5,328 bases of DNA from NCBI GenBank assembly GCA_023257525.1, contig JALRCB010000066.1, forward strand, positions 1-5,328, given 5' to 3'. Origin of the DNA: Candidatus Nanopelagicales bacterium. GTDB lineage: Bacteria > Actinomycetota > Actinomycetes > S36-B12 > UBA5976. The notes beneath the pieces were generated by a model. It saw only the letters and a list, made by a program, of their open reading frames with translations. It made no database searches and was not told the origin of the DNA. A program made the position numbers and the translations under genes. Positions 1-5,262 of the stretch are shown piece by piece (positions within the stretch are counted from its first letter, which is position 1; each line of letters starts with the position of its first letter).

Positions 1-589
1 CCTTGATGTTATGAAGCGCGCCCGATCGATATGCAACAACTGAAAGCGTCACGAGAGCGACGTCATCATTTAAGTAAGGCTTGAGAATCTCTGGCGTAAC
101 CAATTCATTGCTAAAGGTTTCGCCGGTTGAATGCTCTTTTAGGTCGTTTGGGATAACGACAAGATTTAGGCCAAGCTCTTCGGCAATGCCTTGCATGATG
201 TATCGATCAGTTGGGAAGTTGGCCTCATCTGTAATAATCGTGTTCCGTCCTGGTCGCGCTGAAATTGCAGCCCGAGCCAGGCGATAAAAGTTAACGCTCG
301 TTGTGTCCATGGCAAGGGTTTGACCAGCTGCTGCGCCAAGTGCTGATCGGCCAATTAAGTCGCCAGTAGTTTCTGCTTTATCGATCCATTCGCCCCAACC
401 ATCGACGATCTTGGTTCCCCAACCTTCGATCAAGAATTTGTTGATTGTTTCCACAGTTGCTTTAGGCAGGCGGCCCAGCGAATTGCCATCCAAGTAACAA
501 ACATCGGGATCGGTGAAAACAAACAGTTCTCGGTACTTTGCCAGTGGATCCTTGGCATCTAAGTCGAGGGCATCTTGGCGGGTAAACAT
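1..589 (-). CDS. kynU: Kynureninase, N-terminal part (runs off the left edge)
   Basis: Kynureninase is a cytosolic PLP enzyme that cleaves L-kynurenine (or 3-hydroxykynurenine) to anthranilate (or 3-hydroxyanthranilate) plus alanine, in tryptophan catabolism or de novo NAD synthesis. Reading the minus strand from the ATG at 589-587 gives 196 uninterrupted codons up to base 1. Family landmarks are YLDGNSLGRLPKAT at residues 32-45, the cofactor phosphate-binding DTTSVN at 95-100, PGRNTIIT at 113-120, NFPTDRY at 124-130 (its Phe stacks on PLP in known structures) and a YRSG segment at 187-190. The family is usually a little over 400 residues, so about half is visible; the PLP-binding lysine lies beyond the window. 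The start is chosen because homology begins within about ten residues and no Shine-Dalgarno is seen, while a TAnnnT box lies 7 nt upstream, suggesting a leaderless message. Just before YRSG the sequence is SVV where many homologues, as I recall, have SHV or THV; this is probably tolerated. It is transcribed divergently from rpmE and has no pathway partner in view. Confidence 0.93.
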   Translation of the reverse strand, partial: MFTRQDALDLDAKDPLAKYRELFVFTDPDVCYLDGNSLGRLPKATVETINKFLIEGWGTKIVDGWGEWIDKAETTGDLIGRSALGAAAGQTLAMDTTSVNFYRLARAAISARPGRNTIITDEANFPTDRYIMQGIAEELGLNLVVIPNDLKEHSTGETFSNELVTPEILKPYLNDDVALVTLSVVAYRSGALHNIK

Positions 590-596
590 GCAACTT

Positions 597-602
597 AGGC
601 TA
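597..602 (-). promoter_or_regulatory. Candidate -10 box of a leaderless kynU promoter
   Basis: On the minus strand the hexamer TAGCCT (TAnnnT) lies exactly 7 nt upstream of the kynU ATG, so transcription would start at or next to the start codon. No purine-rich Shine-Dalgarno precedes the ATG. The -35 zone (about 620-626) matches TTGACA only weakly (TTCAAG). Leaderless genes with this spacing are common in Actinobacteria; assignment here is inference. Confidence 0.4.
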
Positions 603-606
603 TTGC

Positions 607-624
607 CAAGGTCTAGATTCCTTG
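607..624. promoter_or_regulatory. Short dyad over the kynU -35 zone, possible operator
   Basis: CAAGG at 607-611 and CCTTG at 620-624 are perfect 5-nt inverted arms separated by 8 bp. The dyad covers the spacer and -35 zone of the proposed kynU promoter. It could bind a dimeric regulator, but arms this short also occur by chance and no regulator gene is in the window. Confidence 0.15.
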
Positions 625-652
625 AACTTGAGCCATTACCTAGGCGTTTTGT

Positions 653-748
653 GGGAATCCCCGAAAACTGGCAGAATCAAGGGGTTGGTCGGTTCACGTA
701 AGGCATCCGAGCCTACGACCCGATCACAGTATTAATAAGGAGAAATCC
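653..748 (+). promoter_or_regulatory. Candidate structured 5' leader of rpmE
   Basis: Just upstream of rpmE are two nested or adjacent pairings. CCCC at 659-662 can pair with GGGG at 681-684, extended by A656/A657 with T686/T685 around a bulged T658. GGTCG at 687-691 can pair with CGACC at 716-720, with an inner stem of AGGC 701-704 with GCCT 711-714 over a 6-nt loop. GGG at 653-655 could instead pair with CCC 659-661, which excludes the first stem. The Shine-Dalgarno AAGGAG (737-742) sits in a possible 3-bp mini-hairpin with a GAAA loop (739-748). Ribosomal-protein leaders upstream of rpmE, including an actinobacterial class, have been described computationally, so bL31 autoregulation is plausible; I cannot check it against the covariance model. 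No convincing -35/-10 pair for rpmE was found. The span given is the structured part, not a mapped transcript. Confidence 0.35.
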
Positions 749-958
749 GTGCAGACTGGCATTCATCCAGAGTACGTAGAGACCACAGTTACTTGTGGTT
801 GCGGAAATACATTCACAACTCGTAGCACCCAAAAAAATGGTGTTATCCACGCTGACGTTTGCAGCGCTTGCCACCCGTTCTACACCGGCAAGCAAAAGAT
901 TCTTGATACCGGTGGCCGCGTTGCCAAGTTCGAGAAGCGCTTCGGTAAGCAGTCCTAG
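749..958 (+). CDS. rpmE: 50S ribosomal protein bL31, zinc-binding (C+) form
   Basis: bL31 is a small protein of the large ribosomal subunit that reaches across to the small-subunit head and helps bridge the subunits. The 69-residue product matches the family's usual size and signature: GIHPEY at residues 4-9, CGCGNTFTTRST at 16-27, VCSACHPFYTGKQK at 37-50 and GRV at 56-58. Cys16, Cys18, Cys38 and Cys41 give the CxC...CxxC zinc set of the C+ form, which in many bacteria is replaced by a cysteine-free paralogue under zinc shortage. The start is GTG, fixed by family homology and by AAGGAG at 737-742 with a 6-nt spacer. The gene ends in TAG. A strong intrinsic terminator begins 6 nt after the stop, so rpmE is probably mostly monocistronic despite facing the same way as prfA. 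rho, a usual upstream neighbour in Actinobacteria, is absent here. Confidence 0.97.
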   Translation: MQTGIHPEYVETTVTCGCGNTFTTRSTQKNGVIHADVCSACHPFYTGKQKILDTGGRVAKFEKRFGKQS

Positions 959-964
959 CTTTCT

Positions 965-1013
965 AAATGAGGTGTTGTCGTTGTCTTCGGATGATGACAG
1001 CGCCTCATTTTTT
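965..1013 (+). terminator. Intrinsic terminator after rpmE, with cUUCGg tetraloop
   Basis: Bases 965-985 pair with 990-1010 in an unbroken stem of about 21 bp (counting several G-U pairs and the lower A-U pairs), closed by C985-G990 around a UUCG loop at 986-989. A run of six T residues (1008-1013) follows. The arms beginning ATGAGG and ending CCTCAT are the clearest part. This is a textbook rho-independent terminator lying between the rpmE stop and prfA. Confidence 0.93.
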
Positions 1014-1041
1014 ATCGATACAGAACTTTTAGTACCACTTT

Positions 1042-1047
1042 TATAAG
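1042..1047 (+). promoter_or_regulatory. Possible -10 box for prfA
   Basis: TATAAG, matching TATAAT at five of six positions but lacking the important last T, ends 8 nt before the prfA ATG and overlaps its Shine-Dalgarno. prfA lies after a strong terminator and so needs a promoter or read-through. No good -35 hexamer is visible at 16-18 bp. Because AAGGA at 1045-1049 works as a ribosome site only on a leadered message, this box and that site compete as explanations. Confidence 0.22.
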
Positions 1048-1055
1048 GACACCTA

Positions 1056-2138
1056 ATGGGACAAGACTTCAACAAAGTTGAAGCAATGGTTACCGAGCTC
1101 GATGAACTCGAAGCCAAACTCAGCGATCCTGCTACACATAGCAATCCAAATGAAGCGCGCCGAATTGGTAAGCGCCATGCTGAGCTGAAACCAGTTGTCG
1201 CTAAGTATCGTGAATGGATTCAACTTCGTGATGATGAAATCGCTGCGCGCGAAATGGGTGAAGAAGATGCGGCATTCCTAGCCGAAGCAGATTCAATGGC
1301 AATTGCACGTGAAGCTGCCGCTGAAAAACTACAAGAGATGTTAATCCCGCGCGATCCAATGGATGGCAATGATGTCATTCTTGAAATCAAAGCGGGTGCC
1401 GGTGGTGAAGAGTCTGCATTGTTCGCTGGCGACTTGATGCGCATGTATTTGAAGTTTGCAGAAAAGCGTGGTTGGGCAACCCAAGTTCTTGAAGCCGAAG
1501 AATCCGATATGGGTGGCTACAAAGATATTGCGATTGCCGTTAAGTCCAAAGGTGTTGTGCCACCAGAAGATGCTCCATTTGCAAACTTGAAGTTTGAAGG
1601 CGGAGTACATCGCGTGCAGCGTGTGCCGGTAACTGAATCTCAGGGACGAATTCACACATCAGCTGCTGGAGTTCTCGTACTTCCAGAAGCTGAAGAAGTT
1701 GATGTAACGATCGATCCCAATGATCTTCGAATCGATGTTTTCCGTTCCTCAGGTCCTGGCGGACAAAGTGTTAACACAACCGACTCTGCGGTTCGCATCA
1801 CGCACGTTCCAACTGGAATTGTGGTTTCGTGTCAGAACGAAAAGTCACAACTTCAAAATAAAGAATCTGCGATGCGTATTCTTCGCGCCAGAATGTTAGC
1901 GGCTGCGCAAGAGGCTGCAATGGCTGCCGCATCCGATGCACGTAAGAGTCAGGTTCGAACTGTGGATCGCTCGGAGCGAATCAGAACTTATAACTTCCCA
2001 GAAAACCGATTAGCTGATCACCGCGTTGGATTCAAGAGTAATAATCTTGATGCCGTAATGAATGGCGACTTAGATCCAGTAATTGGTGCCTGCATTGAAG
2101 CGGACACCAAAGAGCGCCTGGCAACCCTAGGAGATTAA
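1056..2138 (+). CDS. prfA: Peptide chain release factor 1 (RF1)
   Basis: RF1 recognises UAA and UAG in the ribosomal A site and triggers peptidyl-tRNA hydrolysis. The 360-residue product has the normal family length. A helical N-terminal domain occupies about residues 1-100. The codon-recognition domain contains HRVQRVPVTESQGRIHTSA, with PVT at 191-193 as the PxT tripeptide that marks RF1; RF2 has SPF there. The catalytic loop SSGPGGQSVNTTDSAVR places GGQ at 235-237; Gln237 is the residue methylated by PrmC. A C-terminal RIRTYNFPENRLADHR segment (308-323) is also typical. The ATG start is supported by AAGGA at 1045-1049 with a 6-nt spacer. The gene ends in TAA, and its last codons carry the Shine-Dalgarno (AGGAG, 2129-2133) of the next gene, which starts 2 nt after the stop, so prfA, the DUF4287 gene and prmC are probably cotranscribed and coupled. 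Confidence 0.98.
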   Translation: MGQDFNKVEAMVTELDELEAKLSDPATHSNPNEARRIGKRHAELKPVVAKYREWIQLRDDEIAAREMGEEDAAFLAEADSMAIAREAAAEKLQEMLIPRDPMDGNDVILEIKAGAGGEESALFAGDLMRMYLKFAEKRGWATQVLEAEESDMGGYKDIAIAVKSKGVVPPEDAPFANLKFEGGVHRVQRVPVTESQGRIHTSAAGVLVLPEAEEVDVTIDPNDLRIDVFRSSGPGGQSVNTTDSAVRITHVPTGIVVSCQNEKSQLQNKESAMRILRARMLAAAQEAAMAAASDARKSQVRTVDRSERIRTYNFPENRLADHRVGFKSNNLDAVMNGDLDPVIGACIEADTKERLATLGD

Positions 2139-2140
2139 TC

Positions 2141-2344
2141 ATGGCTGAACCAGTGAAAGGTCCTGCTTCCTACTTTCCATCAATCGAAAAGAATTATGGA
2201 AAGAAGATTGACGAATGGATGAAAATCCTAAAGAAGTCAAAGATCGAAAAGCACATGGAAATGGTTGCCTTTTTAAAGTCTGAATACGAAATCGGTCACG
2301 GCCACGCGAATGCGCTGGTTGCCCACTTCAAGACTCTGAAGTAA
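2141..2344 (+). CDS. Small DUF4287-family protein, function unknown
   Basis: The 67-residue product matches my recollection of the DUF4287 domain almost end to end: GPASYFPSIEKNYG at residues 7-20, W26, an HME/VAFLK segment at 38-46 and the hallmark GHGHANALVAH at 52-62. It is lysine-rich, soluble by appearance, and has no signal peptide, membrane segment or cysteine pair. No biochemical role is established for this family to my knowledge. The start is secure: AGGAG at 2129-2133, 7 nt before the ATG. It begins 2 nt after prfA ends, and prmC begins at most 3 nt after its own stop, so it is translated as part of the release-factor/methyltransferase unit. That placement is not part of the common prfA-prmC arrangement and hints at a link to translation termination or stress, but this is inference only. 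The gene shows no compositional sign of recent transfer. Confidence 0.87.
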   Translation: MAEPVKGPASYFPSIEKNYGKKIDEWMKILKKSKIEKHMEMVAFLKSEYEIGHGHANALVAHFKTLK

Positions 2345-2347
2345 TTG

Positions 2348-3247
2348 ATGCAAAACGATTTCAAGGAAACGATTAGTAAGGCGGCACTCTTACTAACTGA
2401 GGCACAAGTGTCCAGCCCGCAAGTAGACGCTGAATTACTTCTTGCCCATGTCCTTGGAGTTGAAAGAAATCAATTTACTTCCGTTAACCGGATTTCAGAC
2501 GAACAGCTTTTTGAATATGAAAACTTGGTGGCCAGAAGGGCCAATCGCGTCCCGCTTCAGCATTTAACTGGCATTGCATATTTCAGACACTTAGAACTTG
2601 CGGTCGGTCCAGGAGTATTTGTGCCAAGACCAGAGACTGAATTACTTGTTGAAGCAGCAATCAAATATTTGAAAACTGTTCGCTCGCCTCGAATCGCTGT
2701 TGATCTTTGTGCAGGTAGCGGAGCAATTGCACTTTCCTTGGCTTTGGAAGTTCCCGGAACTACAGTTCATGCAGTCGAGTTATCCGATGATGCTTTCAAA
2801 TGGCTTACTCACAACGTGGTGGATCATGCTGCAAAACTTGAAGCAGTTGAATCACACGTGATCGTTCACCATGGCAATGCCGGTGACCAATCTTTGTTGA
2901 GTGAACTTTTCAATCAGGTCGATGCCTTAGTTTCTAATCCGCCTTACATTCCAAGCGAGATGATTCCACGCGATCCCGAAGCCCGCGATCACGATCCAGC
3001 GATTGCACTCTTTAGTGGAGTCGATGGACTAGATGTTGCTCGCGAAGTTGTTGTAGTTGCTGCTGAGCTACTTAAGGCTGGTGGTTTTGTTGGAATGGAG
3101 CATGCTGATGTGCAAGGGGAGAGCATGCCGGCACTTTTTGCTGCCATGCCAAATACCTGGACGAATGTAAAAGACAATTTGGATTACAACAAACTTCCTA
3201 GATTCACTACGGCCGTTAGGTCTGTAGGCGATGGCGTAGGAAGATAG
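2348..3247 (+). CDS. prmC: Release factor (glutamine-N5) methyltransferase PrmC
   Basis: PrmC (HemK) uses S-adenosylmethionine to methylate the GGQ glutamine of RF1 and RF2, raising their termination activity. The 299-residue product has the expected layout: an N-terminal helical substrate-binding domain (about 1-85), PRPETELLVE at 93-102, the SAM-binding motif I DLCAGSGAI at 119-127 with acidic AVE at 142-144, and the catalytic NPPYIP at 197-202, whose Asn and the two Pro-Tyr residues hold the glutamine side chain. The end has the usual RFTTAVR (285-291). ATG at 2348 is preferred over in-frame TTG at 2345; only a weak GAAG (2338-2341) precedes it, so initiation probably depends on coupling with the DUF4287 gene, which stops 3 nt earlier. 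The methylation target, RF1, is encoded two genes upstream. The gene ends in TAG, a codon read only by RF1. Confidence 0.96.
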   Translation: MQNDFKETISKAALLLTEAQVSSPQVDAELLLAHVLGVERNQFTSVNRISDEQLFEYENLVARRANRVPLQHLTGIAYFRHLELAVGPGVFVPRPETELLVEAAIKYLKTVRSPRIAVDLCAGSGAIALSLALEVPGTTVHAVELSDDAFKWLTHNVVDHAAKLEAVESHVIVHHGNAGDQSLLSELFNQVDALVSNPPYIPSEMIPRDPEARDHDPAIALFSGVDGLDVAREVVVVAAELLKAGGFVGMEHADVQGESMPALFAAMPNTWTNVKDNLDYNKLPRFTTAVRSVGDGVGR

Positions 3248-3251
3248 TTAC

Positions 3252-3908
3252 ATGTCACAGGTTTACAAAGTTGATGCGCAGACTTCTGCAGCTGACATCG
3301 CATTAGCGGTTGATGCTGCAATTTCTGCCGTCAAAGCTGGCGGGCTCGCGGTCATTCCAACTGACACTTCATATGCCGTGATTTGTGATGCCTTCAACAA
3401 CCGCGCAATTACTAAGTTGCGAATGGCAAAGAAACAGAATTCCGATATTGCGTTACCAATTGCAGCCGGCTCAATTGAAACTATTCGAGGTGTGGCAAAG
3501 TTTTCGACGATTGCAAATGACTTAGCCAGTGCACTTTGGCCCGGTCCGTTGACACTGCTAACGGTTGCGCAGGATTCGTTGTCGTGGAACATCGGTCAGG
3601 TTGGTTCTGCGTTAGCAGTTCGGGTTCCACATCATGAGGTCGCACAGGCTGTGCTAACGGGAGTTGGGCCAACAGTTATGACAGGCGCCCAGTCCATGGG
3701 ACAGGCTTCGGTCCAGACTGTGGAACAAGCCCAAGCAGCACTTTCTGATTTCGTCGATGTCTATTTAGATGGTGGGCCGTTAAGTCCCAGAATCTCAACG
3801 GTTATCGATGCCACGACTGATCATGTGCGCATGATTCGAAGCGGTGAGCTCTCGTTAGCCCAAATTCGCGCAGTCCTGCCTTCGGTAATTGACGCATCTG
3901 CGTCCTAA
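3252..3908 (+). CDS. tsaC: Diverged TsaC/Sua5-family threonylcarbamoyl-AMP synthase
   Basis: Family members make L-threonylcarbamoyladenylate from threonine, bicarbonate and ATP for t6A37 of ANN-decoding tRNAs. The 218-residue product covers the TsaC (YrdC) fold without the extra Sua5 domain. Recognisable blocks are PTDTSY at 36-41, WPGPLTL at 96-102, VRVPHH at 123-128, YLDGGP at 171-176, STVID at 182-186 and RSGEL at 196-200. Several signature positions differ: the usual AKGR (KxR) is AKKQ at 59-62, the usual SAN is GAQ at 145-147, and the glycines after PTDT-x-Y are gone (AVICD at 42-46). The reading frame is intact and runs to a normal length, so this is divergence, not decay by frameshift. 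AGGAAG at 3238-3243, 8 nt before the ATG, supports the start. It lies 4 nt after prmC, the normal actinobacterial neighbour. Family membership is firm; whether the enzyme is active in the usual way is uncertain. Confidence 0.85.
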   Translation: MSQVYKVDAQTSAADIALAVDAAISAVKAGGLAVIPTDTSYAVICDAFNNRAITKLRMAKKQNSDIALPIAAGSIETIRGVAKFSTIANDLASALWPGPLTLLTVAQDSLSWNIGQVGSALAVRVPHHEVAQAVLTGVGPTVMTGAQSMGQASVQTVEQAQAALSDFVDVYLDGGPLSPRISTVIDATTDHVRMIRSGELSLAQIRAVLPSVIDASAS

Positions 3909-3920
3909 GTCGCAAGCCCC

Positions 3921-3926
3921 TACAAT
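3921..3926 (+). promoter_or_regulatory. Candidate -10 box of a glyA promoter
   Basis: TACAAT, one mismatch from TATAAT and ending in the key T, lies 12 nt after the tsaC stop and would start transcription near 3933, giving a leader of about 38 nt before glyA. No good -35 lies at 16-18 bp; a TTGACG at 3889-3894 is too far away (26 bp). In the leader CCGC 3934-3937 can pair with GCGG 3944-3947 over 6 nt, a small hairpin with no T run. Confidence 0.45.
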
Positions 3927-3970
3927 TGGTAAACCGCGGGGATGCGGACAAAACGTTAAAGGTGAAAACA

Positions 3971-5236
3971 ATGAGCAATACTTTCTTTGGATCTGACTTC
4001 GATGAGCTGAATGCAACCGATCCTGAAATTGCAAACGTTCTTCTGGATGAATTAACTCGCTTGCGCACTGGCATTCAGTTAATTGCATCTGAAAACTACA
4101 CTTCACCTGCAGTTTTGACAGCACTTGGTTCTACTCTGAGCAACAAGTACGCCGAAGGTTACCCAGGCAAGCGCTACTACGGCGGTTGTGAAGTAGTCGA
4201 CGTAGCAGAGACCATCGGTATTGAACGTGCAAAGTCACTTTTCGATGCAGATCACGCAAACTTGCAGCCACACTCAGGCGCCAGTGCAAACATCGCAGTC
4301 TTTGGTGCATTCCTAAAACCAGGCGATACTTACCTAGCTATGGCGCTACCTCATGGTGGCCACCTAACTCATGGTGCAGGTGTTTCATATTCAGGCAAGT
4401 GGTTCAACCCAGTTCACTATGGAGTTGCCGAGGGATCTGAAAACATTGATTACGATCAACTTCGCGCTTTAGCTCGTGAACACAAGCCAAAGATGATCAT
4501 TGCCGGCGGTTCAGCAATTCCTCGCCTAATTGATTTCAAGGCAATCCGCGAGATTGCAGATGAAGTTGGCGCAATAATGCACGTTGATGCCGCACACTTC
4601 ATCGGACTTGTTGCAGGTAAAGCGATTCCATCTCCAGTTCCTTATGCTGACGTTGTTTCGTTTACAACACATAAAGTTTTGCGTGGCCCACGTTCAGGAA
4701 TGATCTTGTGCAAGGAAGAGCATGCAGCTGCAATCGATAAGGCCGTATTCCCGATGATGCAGGGTGGTCCGATGATGCACGTAATTGCAGCCAAGGCAGT
4801 TGCATTGAAAGAATGTGCTACTCCGGAATATCAGAAGTACGCAAAGGACGTAATTGTTAACGCTCAGGCCTTGACCGCAGGTCTTGCTGCCGAAGGCATG
4901 CGCCCAGTTACTGGCGGAACAGACACTCACTTAGCACTTCTTGATCTTCAAGGAATTGATGTGAGCGGCAAGGAAGCCGAACAGCGTGCCGGAGATTCTG
5001 GAATTGTTTTAAACAAAAATTCAATCCCTTACGATCCAAAGCCAGCTGCTGTTACCTCAGGTGTTCGCGTCGGTACTCCTTCACTTACAACTCAAGGTAT
5101 GGGCGTTCCAGAAATGGCGACAATCGCAAGCATGATTGGTCGCGCAGTTAAGTCTGATAACCCAGCAGTACATGCGGAAATCAAGGCTGAAGTCCTAGAT
5201 CTAACAGCAAAGTTCCCGGCATACCCGCGTCCGTAA
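3971..5236 (+). CDS. glyA: Serine hydroxymethyltransferase
   Basis: SHMT is a cytosolic PLP enzyme that interconverts serine plus tetrahydrofolate with glycine plus methylene-tetrahydrofolate, the main entry to one-carbon metabolism. The 421-residue product has normal length. Visible landmarks: IASENY at 38-43, NKYAEGYPGKRYYGG at 58-72, QPHSGASAN at 99-107, GGHLTHG at 129-135, HVDAAHFIGLVA at 204-215 (Asp206 contacts the PLP ring nitrogen by family analogy), THKVLRGPR at 233-241 with Lys235 as the PLP-binding lysine, QGGP at 264-267, TGGTDTH at 314-320, and SGVRVGTP at 363-370 whose Arg366 is the expected carboxylate-binding residue. FPMMQGGP replaces the commoner FPGxQGGP, and DAAH replaces DMAH, which suggests a second actinobacterial SHMT subtype. 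ATG 3971 is chosen over the upstream in-frame TTG at 3926 because homology starts there and AAAGGTGA (3958-3965) precedes it by 5 nt. It has 62 nt upstream with its own promoter candidate. Confidence 0.97.
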   Translation: MSNTFFGSDFDELNATDPEIANVLLDELTRLRTGIQLIASENYTSPAVLTALGSTLSNKYAEGYPGKRYYGGCEVVDVAETIGIERAKSLFDADHANLQPHSGASANIAVFGAFLKPGDTYLAMALPHGGHLTHGAGVSYSGKWFNPVHYGVAEGSENIDYDQLRALAREHKPKMIIAGGSAIPRLIDFKAIREIADEVGAIMHVDAAHFIGLVAGKAIPSPVPYADVVSFTTHKVLRGPRSGMILCKEEHAAAIDKAVFPMMQGGPMMHVIAAKAVALKECATPEYQKYAKDVIVNAQALTAGLAAEGMRPVTGGTDTHLALLDLQGIDVSGKEAEQRAGDSGIVLNKNSIPYDPKPAAVTSGVRVGTPSLTTQGMGVPEMATIASMIGRAVKSDNPAVHAEIKAEVLDLTAKFPAYPRP

Positions 5237-5250
5237 CTAGATCTGGGGTC

Positions 5251-5256
5251 TAACCT
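5251..5256 (+). promoter_or_regulatory. Candidate -10 box of a leaderless wecA promoter
   Basis: TAACCT (TAnnnT) ends exactly 6 nt before the ATG at 5263, so a transcript would begin at the start codon. The 26-nt gap after glyA has no properly spaced Shine-Dalgarno (only GGGG at 5245-5248, 14 nt away). The -35 zone is poor. The same geometry is seen at kynU. Confidence 0.38.
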
Positions 5257-5262
5257 TTATCT

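Noticed and set aside
81..701. Plus-strand reading frames at 81-287 and 513-701
   Set aside because: They are antisense to kynureninase, whose long conserved frame explains the coding signal; the second also runs into the rpmE leader.
730..736. TATTAAT before rpmE as a -10 box
   Set aside because: Transcription from it would start at or past the Shine-Dalgarno (737-742), removing an otherwise excellent ribosome site.
713..1144. A 143-codon minus-strand reading frame opposite rpmE and the prfA start
   Set aside because: It lies over two well-identified plus-strand genes and the terminator, its serine-rich product has no recognisable motif, and it has no ribosome site; it is a shadow frame.
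2345..2347. TTG start for prmC one codon before the ATG
   Set aside because: ATG directly follows in frame, is the stronger start, and the extra residue carries no information.
3926..3970. Upstream TTG start for glyA adding 15 residues
   Set aside because: The extension overlaps the TACAAT box and lacks homology, whereas ATG 3971 has a good Shine-Dalgarno at 5 nt and gives the normal family N-terminus.
5238..5252. TAGA...TCTA inverted repeat after glyA as a terminator
   Set aside because: The arms are only 4 bp and no T run follows, so it does not support termination.
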